Positions 1-13,018 of a stretch of DNA of 64,000 bases are shown piece after piece. Positions within the stretch are counted from its first letter, which is position 1, and every line of letters begins with the position of its first letter. Below the pieces are notes generated by a model. It was given only the letters and a program-made list of their open reading frames with translations. It made no database searches and was not told where the DNA came from. The DNA comes from Alligator mississippiensis. Taxonomy: Eukaryota > Chordata > Crocodylia > Alligatoridae. The stretch lies in assembly GCF_030867095.1 (NCBI RefSeq), contig NC_081831.1, positions 19,692,001 to 19,756,000 on the forward strand. The letters run 5' to 3'. A program made the translations under genes and the position numbers.

Positions 1-3000
1 ACTAATCGCTTACTGTTATGTCTCCTATAAAAAAAGAAGTCCAATACTTTTATTTACTGTAAAACGTTTACTACCAGATCTGTGGCCACATTTCAATAAG
101 GATATTATAAAGGTGGGAGAGGGAGACAAAAAGACCCATCTCCATTAGGGCCCAGAGTTCCCGAATACTGCAGTAGGCCATACCCCTTAGCCTGCATCCC
201 AACTTCCAATAGCCTACTTTTAGCTCAGCAGGCTGAACTGAACATCCCTGTGAGTCGGATGCAGCCCGCAGGCTGGATGTTTGATGCCACTGCTTTAAGA
301 GAACTAAAATGGCAGGTATTAGAAGGCTCTTTAATGAGTAAAGAAACGTATAACAAAATGTATGACTGGAAGTTCAAATCACACAAATTCAAATTAGGAT
401 GAAGGTGCAAATTTTAAAAGGTAAAGAGTGATTCACAATGCTGACAGGCTATGGATGGAATTGGCTGATTCACCAATTTTTGACGTCTTCAAAAACAAGC
501 TGACCAGCTTCCTGGATGTTGTGCCTTAGTTCCTACAGGACAAAGAACTTTGTTCAGTTATCCCTGTATTCAGCCCAGTACCTTGTGTTTTGACCATCTA
601 AACTGGGGACATACAGGTTAGTTTTGCAAGAATGTGCTTGGGAAGAAAAATGCTTCTGTTTCAGGGATCTACATCTATTCTCTTTCTATTAAATAGAACT
701 GATGGAATAGTAATAACCCTTGCTTGTGAAAAATCACTCCCAGCTTTCCCTTCTCAGTGTCAAGAAGTCATGCTGTTTATTATTCCTGAATATATTCATA
801 AACTTATATTGTCCTAAAAATGTTCATAAATGCTAGAAATTTCACAAATTTTCACACACAGGATTTGTTCATCAAAAGTTAAATCATACCTTTGTCAGGC
901 GTTATTTGGTATTCATGTTTCACTTTAAAATGAATCACTCAGGAAGTACTATATGACATGAGTGACCAGTCACACACGGGTAGAGTAAAAATAATAATCT
1001 GAAATATGTGGCAAACAGGAGTAAGTTAGAAGATTCAAAGACTATTAAGGTTAGTGAGGAAGTAATTTGCTAAACTGAGAAAGGCTAAATTTATTTGAAA
1101 CAAGTGAATCAACAAATTATAAAAATAATAATGTACACTTCTGTATAAAACTGGAAAAATAACTGGTCTGCGTGGCTCAGAGAATATTTGTGTAACATAC
1201 AATTTCTGGCTGTGCTTGCAAAGCTTAGCATAGTGCATCCCTCTTGGCTAAGAGTTTAGATACTCTTTCATTCAACACAGGGATATATTTAGTGTAATAG
1301 GCAGAGCAGAGCATGATGTTTTGGACAGATGGAGCTCTGTCTCAACTGACAAGCATGATGTCCATGTTGCTGCATTAACACAGAACCTCTCCCTACTAGA
1401 ATATCTACATTAAAGGTATGTCAGGGTTCAGTGTTGGTGAACTATGGACTTCACTATATCTGCTGGGATTCCTCTGGCACACAGTCTGCAATCCAATTTG
1501 TAGCCTGTACTTTTCTTTCCATTAGCTCACACTGAAAGCCTTCCTCCTTGAACACCCCACTCAAAATAGCAAGCAATCTGTATAGGTATGGGAATGCTGA
1601 CAGTGAATGATGCCAAAAGACTGGATTGATCAGGCAAAGAGGTAGAGGGGGGTTTTCTGCACAGATAATATGCCCCCCATGCCATGATGCCTAGGAATAA
1701 AGGTCATCTGTTAGCAGAGGTTGCTGCTTTACTCTGAATAGGTTCAACTGCAGGTATCAAATTTTTGAGAAAGTTTCCTGCAATCCATGAGGCATTGTGA
1801 AAACAACCCCCGAACTGGGAATCAGATTGCCCTAGACACCTGTTGGAAGCAGGGCTTGAACAGTGAGCACAGAAAGGGATGGGAAACTCAAATTAGTATC
1901 ATTTATTGTATACCAAGAGAATGGAAAAAAGGGGAGGCAACTTTTGCCATCGCCTTTCATTTGAGCCTTGGTTCCCAGTTTTGTTTGGAAAGATCTCTGC
2001 ATCATTGTCTGGAATAAATGAGCCAAAGGAAAGCAAAGCACAAGGTCATTATTTTTGTTTAATCATGTCACTAAACAATGGTCAAATTTGTTTGCATCAA
2101 CAATTCTGACTACCAGACTGAGGTCATGAACAGAGCAAGGATTCGCAGCTGAGTTCTCAGCCTCAAGAAAACAGGAGCTTATACAGCAGTCACACCCTTA
2201 ATTCTTGTAGCTTCAGTGCTTCACTCAAAAAAAAAAAAAGAAAGAAAAAAAATCACGTACAAATGTTTGCACATCATGCTAAACACGTGGTCCTGGAAAT
2301 CTCAGATTGTTCCAAACAACTCCTCCTCATTCCCTCTGCACCACTCCCAAAGTGACACCAAAGGAACCCAAGTTTAGGGATGCTGCTATTATTTTTCAAT
2401 TTCTAATTCTAAACATGAATTAGATGCTTATGAACAGTTCCAGGGCAATAACTGTCCCTAAACTAGTCATCTTTTTATCCATAGATCCAGTATGAAAGCA
2501 GCAGTAAGGTGCAAGATTTCTCTTTCAGTGCATCTCATCCCTGCTACTCAAATCTATTTGGTGGATGAAGACAACCTATTTCGTCCTTGGTTCTTCTGTA
2601 AGATGACCAAGTCCCACTGAAAAAGCTTGTGGGTCTTGTGATCCTAAATTCCATGTGAAAATATCCCCATTCATATTTCTTTGGGGTCCTACACCCTAGG
2701 ATCTTTGGTACATAACTTCCTGGAGGCACAAGCCTACTTATACAGGAGAATAAGAAGAAAAGACAGGGATGAGGGAAAACAATGGCAGTATGTTCAGCTA
2801 TATAAATGTTGTGGCTCTCTTTCTGTCTATGAATCTTTATGTTACCTATCTAGAGACTTCTCTTTGCAGAAGCTGGCAGTCATTCTACAATCCATTCATC
2901 AGTGCAAACTGCTACAGGGAGACAGACATGCTGGACTTGCTCACATTTACATTTGCTTTTTCTTGTTTTGATTCCTTCTTGATTCAAAACAGATTGTTCA

Positions 3001-3554
3001 GGCTGAAAGTACATGTTTAGCCAAGGAGCATCCATTATGAAAAATAAAGAAAGCAGGAGTAGAGGACAGAAGAACAGAATCACAGGAGTGGACTGTTCAT
3101 TCAAATTCTTGCTTGTGAGGATGTGGAGTTTCTAAGTAATGGAATAAAGGACAGGAAGCAATTAGTGGCCAGGGTTCCCAAGGGCATTAGGCCTGGTGCC
3201 TAGAGCCAGGAGGACCGGCAGAGTCACAGGGATGAACCATGGGTTGGAAGCAACTGAGGGTAGCCTGAGTTTCAAGCAAGGGATGGGGACCAAAGCCAGA
3301 CCAGAGGACTAATCAGGGATGAGAGGTCAGGAAGCAAGCCAAAGGCAAACCAAAGCTCAAACACTGAGCCAGAGGGTTAACCCAGAATCAGGGAGCCAGA
3401 GGAGTTACCTGGATAGCTGTGCAAGGACTGAGGCCAGTATTTTGTACAGCAGGGCTCAAGTGCTAGAAGAGTTCCTTACAAAAAAAGCACCAGGACCAAT
3501 CAGAGGGAAGGGGCTTGGCTGGCCCTGCTTACTACATTAATTGCTGCTCCCCTA
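1..3554. other. Intergenic, no gene recognised
   Basis: Mostly AT-rich unassigned sequence. Apart from the hAT end at 236 there is a possible old LINE-tail phrase at about 440-535 (CTTCAAAAACAAGCTGACCA, CTTCCTGGATGTTGTGCC) and an A-rich run near 2229-2250. Short open frames of 60 to 96 codons show no family features. Confidence 0.6.
236..295. mobile_element. End of an hAT-like MITE
   Basis: Read inverted, CAGTGGCATCAAACATCCAG followed by CCTGCGGGCTGCATC has the CAGTGG-CAAAC start and GGCCGCA-type interior of hAT MITEs. Only this end is recognised. Confidence 0.35.
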
Positions 3555-4485
3555 GGGTGCTTCTACACATGACAATGTCATGATATACATGTGACAAAAA
3601 TTTCCCTTTGTGTAGCTTAATGGCATCACACATTACACGTATGCAAGTTTTGCGGTTTTAAATGAGCTTGCATCATTGCAAACTAAACTACATCCCAACA
3701 TAGAGTAGCCTGCAGTGTTGCAACTTAGAACGTTGCAGCCATTTGCCTGTTCACTCCCCAGCCGTGTGAGAAGCAGGTGGGCTCCACAGAAAAAGAGGAT
3801 CAGGCCCCTTGCTGCTTCTGCCTTCAGCAGGCTCCTGTGGATGGTAGGACTCTTGGGACCACCCAAGAATGGGCTGGCTTGTCCTTGGGGCAGTGCAGGG
3901 AGATGTCAGGAGGGCAGCTGGGTGTGCTGGTGGCCAGAGAAGGGGGCAGGGACGGTGTAGGGCTGTCCAGGTGGGCTGCTAGCTTCCCCAAGTTCACCTG
4001 GGCTTCCAGCACCCTGTGCACTGTCCCCACTGGCTTCTCTGGCCACTAGCACACCCAGCTGCCCTTGCTGCACATCCTGCCACCTTGCTGCACTGCCTCA
4101 GAGGCAAGCTAGCTGTTCCTGGGCAGCCACAGGTGTCCCACCAGCTGCAGGAGCCTGCTGAAGGCAGAAGTAAGGGGCCCGATCCTTTTTTTCCCCGTAG
4201 AGCCTGCCTGCCTCTCCTGTGGCCAAGGGGTGAGCTGACAGACTAATGGCAGAGATTAATGGCCTCCCAGCCACAGGAAAGGTGGGCAGTCTCTGCCAAA
4301 AAAAAAAAGAGCAGGCCCCTTGCCACTTTTGCCTTCAGCAGGCATCTGCAGCCACCAAGACAATGACATATATACAGTGATGGAAAAATAAAACCTACCA
4401 TTTAAATTAAAAACCCACTGTTTCAATTTAGGGGCCGTAGAATGCAACCCTAAGGACTAAAACCCCGTCACATGTACAAGTGCCC
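3555..4485. mobile_element. Harbinger-like MITE, 931 bp, 3-bp TSD
   Basis: The ends GGGTGCTTCTACACATGAC and the inverse GGGCACTTGTACATGTGAC are flanked by CTA at 3552-3554 and 4486-4488. Three-base duplications with GG-starting termini fit PIF/Harbinger. The right part shares TTCAATTTAGGGGCC with the copies at 25854 and 47224. The internal open frames are not transposase. Confidence 0.62.
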
Positions 4486-7400
4486 CTAGTTACACAGGCT
4501 ACAAGGCAGGAATCTTACACAGGGGCTGCAGGGTAGAAGCCTTCCATTAGCTCTGGGACGTGGACACCTGCCCGCCAAAGACTGGAACAAGATTATCAAC
4601 TCATTTCAGGTAAGAAGCCACCCACTAACAGTAACATTTTTCAATTGCTGCCCAAGTGTGCAACGAGTTTGAGTCAATAATCAAGCAGTAAGACTATCCA
4701 TAGCCCAAACAATATAGTTCATTTAAACCATCTAGTCCCCCCACGATAGTCTTGTTAAAAGCCATTAGAATCAAATGGACAAATTCTCATGGACACTGGG
4801 AACAAGAAACCAGTAAGAACAAAACCCCTAAGTATTTTGCATAATTTCAAAAAATTAAAAGTATTTTAATGCTTTTTTTAAAAAAAAACAAAAACAAAGA
4901 AAAGTGGCAGTCTTCAAAAGGCAAAACATTGGTTTCCAAGCCCAGCCAAGCAAGATACTTGCCTAGTATCAACATTTAAACAGTTCTTGGAAGTGATGGT
5001 ACGTGAGGCTGAATGGATCAAGAGACTGGGAATAGACTACATACTCAATAAAAAATAAAGTGGAATTAAGACCTGAGAAACTGCATTGCAGATCCAAAGG
5101 GAATTTCAGGAGGCAAATTGTCAGCAGTGCACCCTCTGTACCAATGCCCCATGAAGCCAAAATCATCTATACTTGCTATCATCCATCCCCCCAGCCTCCT
5201 GCCTGGATGCATTACTTCCCAGGCATGTGTCAGTTCACCAGTTTCTGCCTAAAGCAGAGGCAAATATTCACAGATGAGATGGAGACAAGAATTCCTGACT
5301 TTCCAGGTTACACAGAAGTGACGGTGGTTGGAGAGTGGGGCGTCACCAGACTAGGAAACAGCCTGGAACACTAGAAGGGCTGGCGAGTCCTCTCTTTTAT
5401 TCCCCGTCACCCTGTGAAAGGGCAAAGGCCACGCTTTCCAGGGTCTATTATTTGTTTCTTCTGGTGGGCAAGCTCTGGGCGGGATGAGATAAATTCATCC
5501 CCAGGAAGCATGAGTCACCTTTGGCCATTAGGTGGGATGAGAGCACTTTACAAGCATTTATCTCAAACATTTAAATAAAAACAACTCTCCTTAAACAGGA
5601 TCAAAAACAACCGTGTAGTTTGCCAAGGGACAGAGGAAGTAGTCAAGAGCCTTTTTTTTCCTGTCTGAACCAAATGTCAGATCTGGTAAACAGGCAACCA
5701 TCCCTGAGCAATTTCCTTCTTGTCTGGTCAGGCCGCACTCCTCCCTGGAGCTCTGCTTCCTGAAGCCTGCAGGGCCAGATGGCCCCCCTTGCTTCAGGGC
5801 CTGGGCTTATATGTCTTTCTCTGGGTCATATGACCCACTATGTCCACCCCAGGCCTGTCAATCACTGGCTGCACGGTGCTGGCCACACCTGAGATGGACA
5901 GCCATTTTATTCAAGGGCCCTCTGCCACTATCAGTTTGTCCAGGAGATCCCTGGCTCCTTCTCTTTCAGTAATGGAGTAGAGACCCCTTTACAGCCACCA
6001 AACCAAAAGACCTTTCCCTCTTCAGAGCAGATGGGACACCAAGCTCAAAGGATAACAAAATACTGGTGACAATAAGTGACAAAACAGGGGTGAGGATGAC
6101 GATCGCGAACACAAAACAAGGGAACAAGAGGAGGACAGGTAGCACAAAAATCCAAACAACGCCTGCTGCCCCAAAGAGAGATGTGCCAGATTGATGGCCC
6201 TGGAGAAGGAATTCCTTTATTCACAGGATGAGACGATAAAGATGTATTCTCATCTTAGTCACAGCACCCCTCCCACTAGTTTGGAGTTATCAACACCAAA
6301 GCAAAGGGACAGCATCCTCCCAGACTCGTGAGACCAAAACCAGGATCCTCATGGTTAGAGATAACATTATAGACTTGCCTGTGAAGCAGGCCAGCAGAAC
6401 CTATGCCAAACTTGTCCCTGGCTGATGCCCCTGTCAGTCCAACCAAATGACAGCTCCCCAGTAGTTGTACCATCACACCAGTTACCAGAGAGACCTACAC
6501 TTGACAACAGTTAGCGCTGAGAACAATGCACACCAGTACTATTTCATTGTTTCCTTGTGCTCTATTTTAATCTATTGTCTCTTGTCTAAGATTGTCTCTG
6601 ATTTGCAGAACTGACAATCTTTTTGTTCTGTATTTCTGCAATGCCTGGTAGAGCAGGGTCTGGTGTATGACTGGGATTCCTAGTACAATAAAATAGCAAC
6701 TTTATTTTTAATGTAATGCATTTTTAAGTTTCCAGAATTTCCCCCAACTATAAAGACAGTGAGCATTTTTCTCTTAGAAGGGTTTTTAGTTTTGTTTTGT
6801 GCGTTTTACTCTTTGTTTAGGAAAACAAGACAAACCCTCTGACACAGGGGTTGGCAGGGTCCAAGGACATGGACGCATTTGGAACCACTAAATCTAGTTC
6901 GAGATGATTAATAAGCTACGAACATCAGCTAATGTTTATCCCTTTTCATTCAGGATGACTCTGGAAAAACAGCATGGTCTCACATATACCCTTGGAAAGG
7001 TTTATGCTGATGACATCCTGTCCAAGTTATGGGTTAGAAGCAAGGATAATTCCCATGCACGTTATCTGCACCGGCTGATTGTGCGCAATTACTAGAACTT
7101 CACAGCTGTAAGTCAGAGGTTGAGCGCCCTCAAACCACAGGAGTGGAGCCAGAGAGCTTTTTGAACAGAGTCCGGACTAGGAACTCCCTTAAAATAAATG
7201 TTCAGAGAAAGAGACCTGTGGCAGAAAGTTCACATCTGGATCTGAACCGCCTCCAGCCCTGTTCATTCACAAAGAGGCAGCAGTCGGTCAGGATAGAGGG
7301 GAGTGCTGTGGTGAGGCATGACCAGCAACCAAGTAAGAGCAGCCCAGATGAATTCCAGCACTGCCACACACCCCAGTCACGTGTGCCCTGAGCCAATATT

Positions 7401-7564
7401 GCCAACCCCAGTGGTTAGAAAACATTTCTCCTCCCTCACTATTTTATTTTAAGACCAGGCTCACAACCGGAGAGTGCCTTTTACTTACCTCCTGAGCCCT
7501 TAGAGTACGCTTGACTCATGTTTTCTCTGCAGCCAAGGTGCTAAAGGTCAGCAGACAGCTTGAT
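4486..7564. other. Intergenic, no gene recognised
   Basis: Unassigned sequence with an A-rich run near 4876-4900. The 104-codon frame at 5060-5374 has no recognisable domain or splice pattern. No clear repeat family was identified. Confidence 0.5.
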
Positions 7565-7745
7565 GGCATAGGGCGCAAGGCCAGAGGTCAGGGAGTTGGA
7601 TTCTTATGTTCAACCTTACCACTTCTGCAGCGTATGACTCAGATCGACTATTTAACCTCCCTGTGCTTTATTTTCCCCCCATCCATAAAATGCAGACCAG
7701 GATCCCCGGTCTTGGAAACCTCTGGGTGCAAAGTGCCATGAGTAG
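7565..7745 (+). repeat. MIR-like SINE
   Basis: AGGGAGTTGGATTCTTATGT, then ACCTCCCTGTGCTTTATTTT and CCATCCATAAAATGCAGACC follow the MIR order (specific core, then CTCTGTGCCTCAGTTT, then ATCTGTAAAATGGGGA). Diverged. Confidence 0.55.
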
Positions 7746-7884
7746 CAAGTGTTCCCATTCTTCCTCCCTGAGGTCATTGCATAACCCATGTCACTTTTTG
7801 AAAGAGCACAAAGGTTAGCACTGTCACCCAGTCCAAAACTCTGCCCCTGTACTTAGAGGCAGTAGTTTGAAAGGCAGACTAAAA

Positions 7885-8097
7885 CAGAGGTTCCCAAACC
7901 CCTTATTGCATACCCCTTCCAGATTTACCAGCTGCCCACCAAACCCTACCAGCATATGTTTTATATTTTAACCCCGTAAATGCCAATTACCTTTATAATG
8001 AAAACTAAATCCACTATTACACAATTTCTCCCGTGTACCGCCCAGAGATGTCTTGTGTACCCCCAAGGGTATGCATACCACAGTTTAGGAACTCCTG
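7885..8097. mobile_element. Old hAT MITE, 213 bp
   Basis: The ends CAGAGGTTCCCAAACCCC and the inverse CAGGAGTTCCTAAACTGTGG form the terminal repeats. The flanking octamers gactaaaa and ccccaaaa are only partly alike. The interior GTACCGCCCAGAGATG-type sequence is common in sauropsid hAT MITEs. No coding capacity. Confidence 0.65.
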
Positions 8098-9404
8098 CCC
8101 CAAAACATTCCTCTTTTCCCCTCTTACAAACTGCTGCAAGGCATTACCAGGACAGGATTGCTGCCCCAGGCCAGCTGAAGTCAGGTTGCATTTCATTGGT
8201 CAGTGAGCAATGCCCATTTGTACAATACAGGAAAATATTTCACAAACTGTACTACAAGGCTCATAAATTGTCCTCTCAGAAAGGGGCTATTGTTCACGTA
8301 GGACAATAATGGATTTGGGACCCTGCATTTCTTTGATTTTGCTAGCAGCAGATTCTGGAGCTGGGCTGCTGCAGAAAAACAAAAATTTCTTTCCTCAAAA
8401 ATCCTTGTAGTGCTGCTGGAAAGTCCAGAGGAAGGGCAGCAGCAGTCAGGGGACAGGTCAATGGGAAGGGCAGGAGCAGAGAATACCTCTCAGGATTAAT
8501 AGGACTAGTGTAATCAAATGGGCAGCATAACTGGGAGCCCACGAGGGAGTGTATGTGCTTGGGAAAGGTGGTTCTGAAACAGCCGATGACTGCACTTAGC
8601 AAGAAGATTTATTCATCTGACTTGCAAGTAGGCAGCAACCCTAACTGCTTACAGAAACATAACCTGGTGCTCATCAAAACAGTCCCTCTGCAAAGAAACA
8701 TGTTCATCACCTAGATACGCTTAGAAACATAGCACTCACCATGGGTGGATCTAGAATTTTATAAGGGGGGTGTGCAGATCGGGAGGTGCATCACCACAAA
8801 GAGCAACACATTTTTCTCCAGTTAAAAAAAAATAAATAAAAAAGCAGAAGCTTTACCAATATGCTATAGATCTAGAGTTATATTATTCAGTTTAAGATTG
8901 AAACAAAAGCCAATATAACTTCACTGGCATGAGTTAAATACAATCTGCAGGGATGTAAAATAGGAGCTTCATTAACAGAAACAGCTAACAGAGAGCAGAA
9001 CAAAGGAGAGCTTGATCCACGGACCATCAAGACCATTGAAAAGAAGACAGTGTCCTTAACACCTGTGGAATGAAGACGTTAGAAGGGATCATGTAGATTA
9101 TAATGAGCCTGGGAGTCAATCGACTCCTTCAGCACTGCCTGACTAGAAGTGCTGCTGCCACTGCCAGGCAATTGGTTTTAAAATTTGGGTAAAGCAAGAC
9201 CAGGACGTCCTTTCTGGAATCCAGTCCTCAGCTATCACAACCAACATCAGCCTAAAATCCTGCACACTGACATTTCAGTCTGAAGAATCAAAAAAAAAAA
9301 AAATTAAAAAAAAAGAGTATTCACAGCAAAACTAGGCCTGGGGGCTTTAAGGCCATACCCTTCGTCAATGTGATGAAGCGTTCGGTAAAGCTAACTGCAC
9401 TTTA
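8098..9404. other. Intergenic, one repeat-like end
   Basis: GGGTGGATCTAGAATTTTAT followed by AAGGGGGGTGTGCAG at about 8743-8780 resembles the end of a GC-tailed DNA element, but no partner end was found. An A-rich stretch at 9288-9316 precedes the CR1. Nothing else recognised. Confidence 0.45.
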
Positions 9405-9981
9405 TCCTGCATTAGCAGGTGGATGACGAACAGGTCCAGGGAGGTGATACTTCCCCTCTATGCGGCATCGGTCAAGCTGCAGTTGGAGTACTGCATCCAG
9501 TTTTGGGCGACACACTTCAAATGGGATGTGGACAACTTCGAGAGGGTTCAGAGGAGGGCCACTCATATCATTAGAGGCCTGCAGGCAAAGCCCTTCGAGG
9601 ACAGATTGAGGGACCTGGATCTCTTCAGCCTCTGCAAGAAAAGGGTGAGACGTGATCTTGTGGCTGCCTACAAATTCATCATGTGGGGGCAGCAAGGGAT
9701 AGGAGATGCTCTGTTTACCAGGGCACCCCTGAGTAATTAGGAACAACGGCCACAAACTGACAGAGCGGATTGAGGTTAGACATCAGGAATAACTTCTTCA
9801 CAGTAAGGGTGGCCAGAATTTGGAATGGGCTTCCAAGGGAGGTGGTGCTCTCCCCTACCTTAGGGGTCTAAGAGGAGGCTAGTCATCTAACCCCAGAGCT
9901 CTTTCCTGCCCATGGCAGGGGGTTGAACTCAATGATCTACTGAGGTCCCTTCCATCCCAAATATCTATCAATCTATTAATC
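9405..9981 (+). mobile_element. CR1 LINE 3' fragment
   Basis: This encodes the C-terminal part of CR1 ORF2 ([45 protein letters not shown]), followed by the 3' UTR, ending TCTATCAATCTATTAATCT at about 9981. Strongly 5'-truncated and inactive. Confidence 0.88.
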
Positions 9982-12848
9982 TAACCCAGCCGATAGACAG
10001 GCAGGGAATTGAATCAAAGTTACTGGGGGTTTCAAGATTAAAAACAGCCCCTCTAATGGAAAGGGAGTATTAGTATTAAGTCCTCCATGCAGGATTCTAG
10101 GTTTGCAAAACTTGGAGGCTCTCAAGCTCTGATGTGTGTCAAGCCCACTGTGTGCAGCTTCAGTCTGCTAAGTCTCCCAGAGGACCTACTGACAGGCCAG
10201 AGTCAAGATTCTGCCTTGGTTCAAAAATTCATTGCAGCCATTCCAAAGTCAGGTTGTAGGCAAGCCTAAAATAACAGTGCAGCTGTGGGGAACATCTGTT
10301 TATGTGTATGAGCATGTCTGTGCTGCATGTGTGCATACCAATGATGCGCTCTCTGGAGTCACCCATGCAAAGACACAGCTATGGTCATGTTTCTTTACAC
10401 ATTGTGAAATCCACGCGTGCATCTGGGTATCAGTGACCATGCCTTTTTGTATCCACACCTAGTGCTATATACCTGCCTGTAGCACTCAGCTAAGGTATCT
10501 GTGTTGATGCTTGTATCTTCAGTTGCATTCATTTCCCAGTCTGTGTTGGTTTCTTTATGTGCCAGGTAGTAGCATAACTGAGGAGGGGCAACCAGGGCAG
10601 TGCCTCTGGGTGCTGCCTTTGGAAGGGGTATAAAAAAATAGCCACTACAAGAGCTGGCAAGTGACTACACTACCACTGCCAGCAGCACAACACCCAGCGT
10701 TGCCCCACATACACACTGCTGGCTAGAGCATAGCTGCAAACCTGGTGTCAGGGTCTGTGTTTATGTGAGAGAAAGTCTTGTGTCCATGTGCATCCTGGGG
10801 TGTGTATGTGATGGGCTTTGTTGGTCAGGAATCACACTTGACTGAAACAGCTTCCTCCACACACCAAGATGCAAGGCATAGCCTGGGAGTTCAATCAACT
10901 ATTGCAAGCATCCACACAGCACTGACTGGTATCCTGAAGTGCTGTCCCAGCATTCACTGAGCCCAAGCATGAAACCTGGGCTTGAACTTCCTGGGGGAGG
11001 AGATGGAGTGTTCTCTGGTTTGTCTGTTCCAGAGTCCGTTCAGGAATCTGCAGATGTCATCAGGACATGACATAGATGGGAAAGCATAAGCCTGACTATC
11101 ACTCTAGCAACCAAGTAATATAAACAGTAATAAGAGGAAAATTCAGTAACAAGCTGAAGAATTTTTTTTTTTTTTTAAATAAACTGCTTGGGGGTGGCAG
11201 AAAGCTATAAGCTTAGAGTGAGCAATGCCATGCTGAGTAATCTGTGGCATGGACCCCTGCCAGAAAGTGAGTAGCAAGTTCCTGGTTGGAATACCTGGAA
11301 GACCACAGTTTGGCACAGAGCAGATGAAACGGCCCATATGGCAATCCTGGCTACCGTGTCCAAGCCACCTGATCGGTTGGTATCCATGTGCCACTATCAG
11401 AACCCATAAAGCAATTCCCTGCCCAAAGATGAGTCTCACCAATTAGCACATGTCCCAGCTACCAAAAAGCTGGCACATCTTCCATACAACAATTCTGCCA
11501 GGGGAGTCAAAGGAAGTCCGTTTGCTGACCTTATCCTAAGGAACGGTGTCAAACATGTGCTTTACACATAACAGCAAATCAAACAGTGCATTGCCACTGT
11601 GTTCTGCCTATTGACTGCAGCTCAGGGACTGGCAGAGATATCCAAGATCCCCAGTCCTCAAAGGCAGCAGAGAATGAGAATGCTGTAATGCCCCAGTATC
11701 CTGTAGCTAACAAGAAAGCTGAGAGATGGGGCTTACCCTCTAGGATTTGCTCCAAGCAGTCCCTAGTGTAGCCTTCCCTACTGCAAAGAGATTTTTAAAA
11801 AAAATTAAATACAGGTCATGTTTTCAATGCGTGTGAAAGAAGTCTAAGCCTCTTCTGACTGCACCCCCCCAATTTACAATCCAAACCAAAAAGCACTCAT
11901 TTGGTATATCTTGGCACAGTGCTCTCCAACTGGGTGGATGTCTTTTTAAGATCTGCAGGCGGTTCACAGGAAATGGCAGAACTGCTGCTGTTGGCCATGA
12001 AACTGTAAGGCAGCTTACAGAGCATTCCCCCCCCATGCGCTCTGCACAGGATTCCAGAGTGCGTGCCAAGCACACTGCATGGCTTTGCTAAAACTGCAAC
12101 TCACGCGGTTACATATTGTGGAAACAGAGCAGGTCAGTGTTGCTTTGGGGCTTGGAGATATAACTACTCAAGCCTGACGTTCCTATATGGTGAGGAGCCA
12201 CTGGCAAGCACTGAAGCCTACCTCTCAACTCAAGCCACACTGTGCCAGGCTATCCATCAAAGCAAATACTATAAGATAGTAATCACGAACCTTCTATTCA
12301 GTCCTGAACAGCTGCTCATTAGAGTCACAACCATGCTTCTCTTTTTTAATTAGTCACTCACTGCCTAACTTCTTGCACAAGTGTTTGGAGAGCCGCCATT
12401 ATTCATACAAATACCCAGATTTGTATGCAAACAGGCATATGTCTGTATGATCCTTCTGGTCTTTTTAATGGGCTTGCCATTTTGTTTAGAATTAAAATTG
12501 CAGTTAATTGAATGCTAGTGTTATAGGTACACACTTAAACGATGATGATTAATAATAATGAATAATTATTAATTATATATTAATTCATAAGTAGTGGAAG
12601 TCTGGCTATTTGTGATTGAAAGAATAGGCATATTCACAAATGTCACGATACTAGTTTTCTATGTTGACTTAAACGCTACTAAAAATGCAACATTTTATGA
12701 TCCCTCAAGACTTATTTATTGGCTCGGAATGGCCATATGTTACCTCAGGTCTCATTTGAAGAGATACTAGCATATCCAGGCTCTGCATTATTCTCTGCCC
12801 ATTCCTGGCATATAGCAACTTGCCAAGGAGTGGTCACATCAGCATGGG
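9982..12848. other. Intergenic, no gene recognised
   Basis: Unassigned sequence. A repeat-like GC-rich phrase lies at about 10565-10740 (AGTAGCATAACTGAGGAGGG), a T run at 11161-11177, and AT-rich ATTAATAAT sequence at 12545-12590. Open frames are short and unlike known proteins. Confidence 0.5.
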
Positions 12849-13018
12849 CAACTGGTGCCTCCCGAGTCTGGGGGTCCTGCAGCAGCCAGCTGGTAGAGCT
12901 GTACGAAGCTTCAGGTGGCAATTCAATTTGGAGGAGATTCAGCCCGATTCGGTGGCCAAATCTCCAAATTGAATCAGGGGACCAATTAAAAGGCCCAAAT
13001 TGATTCAAGGCTCTCTTT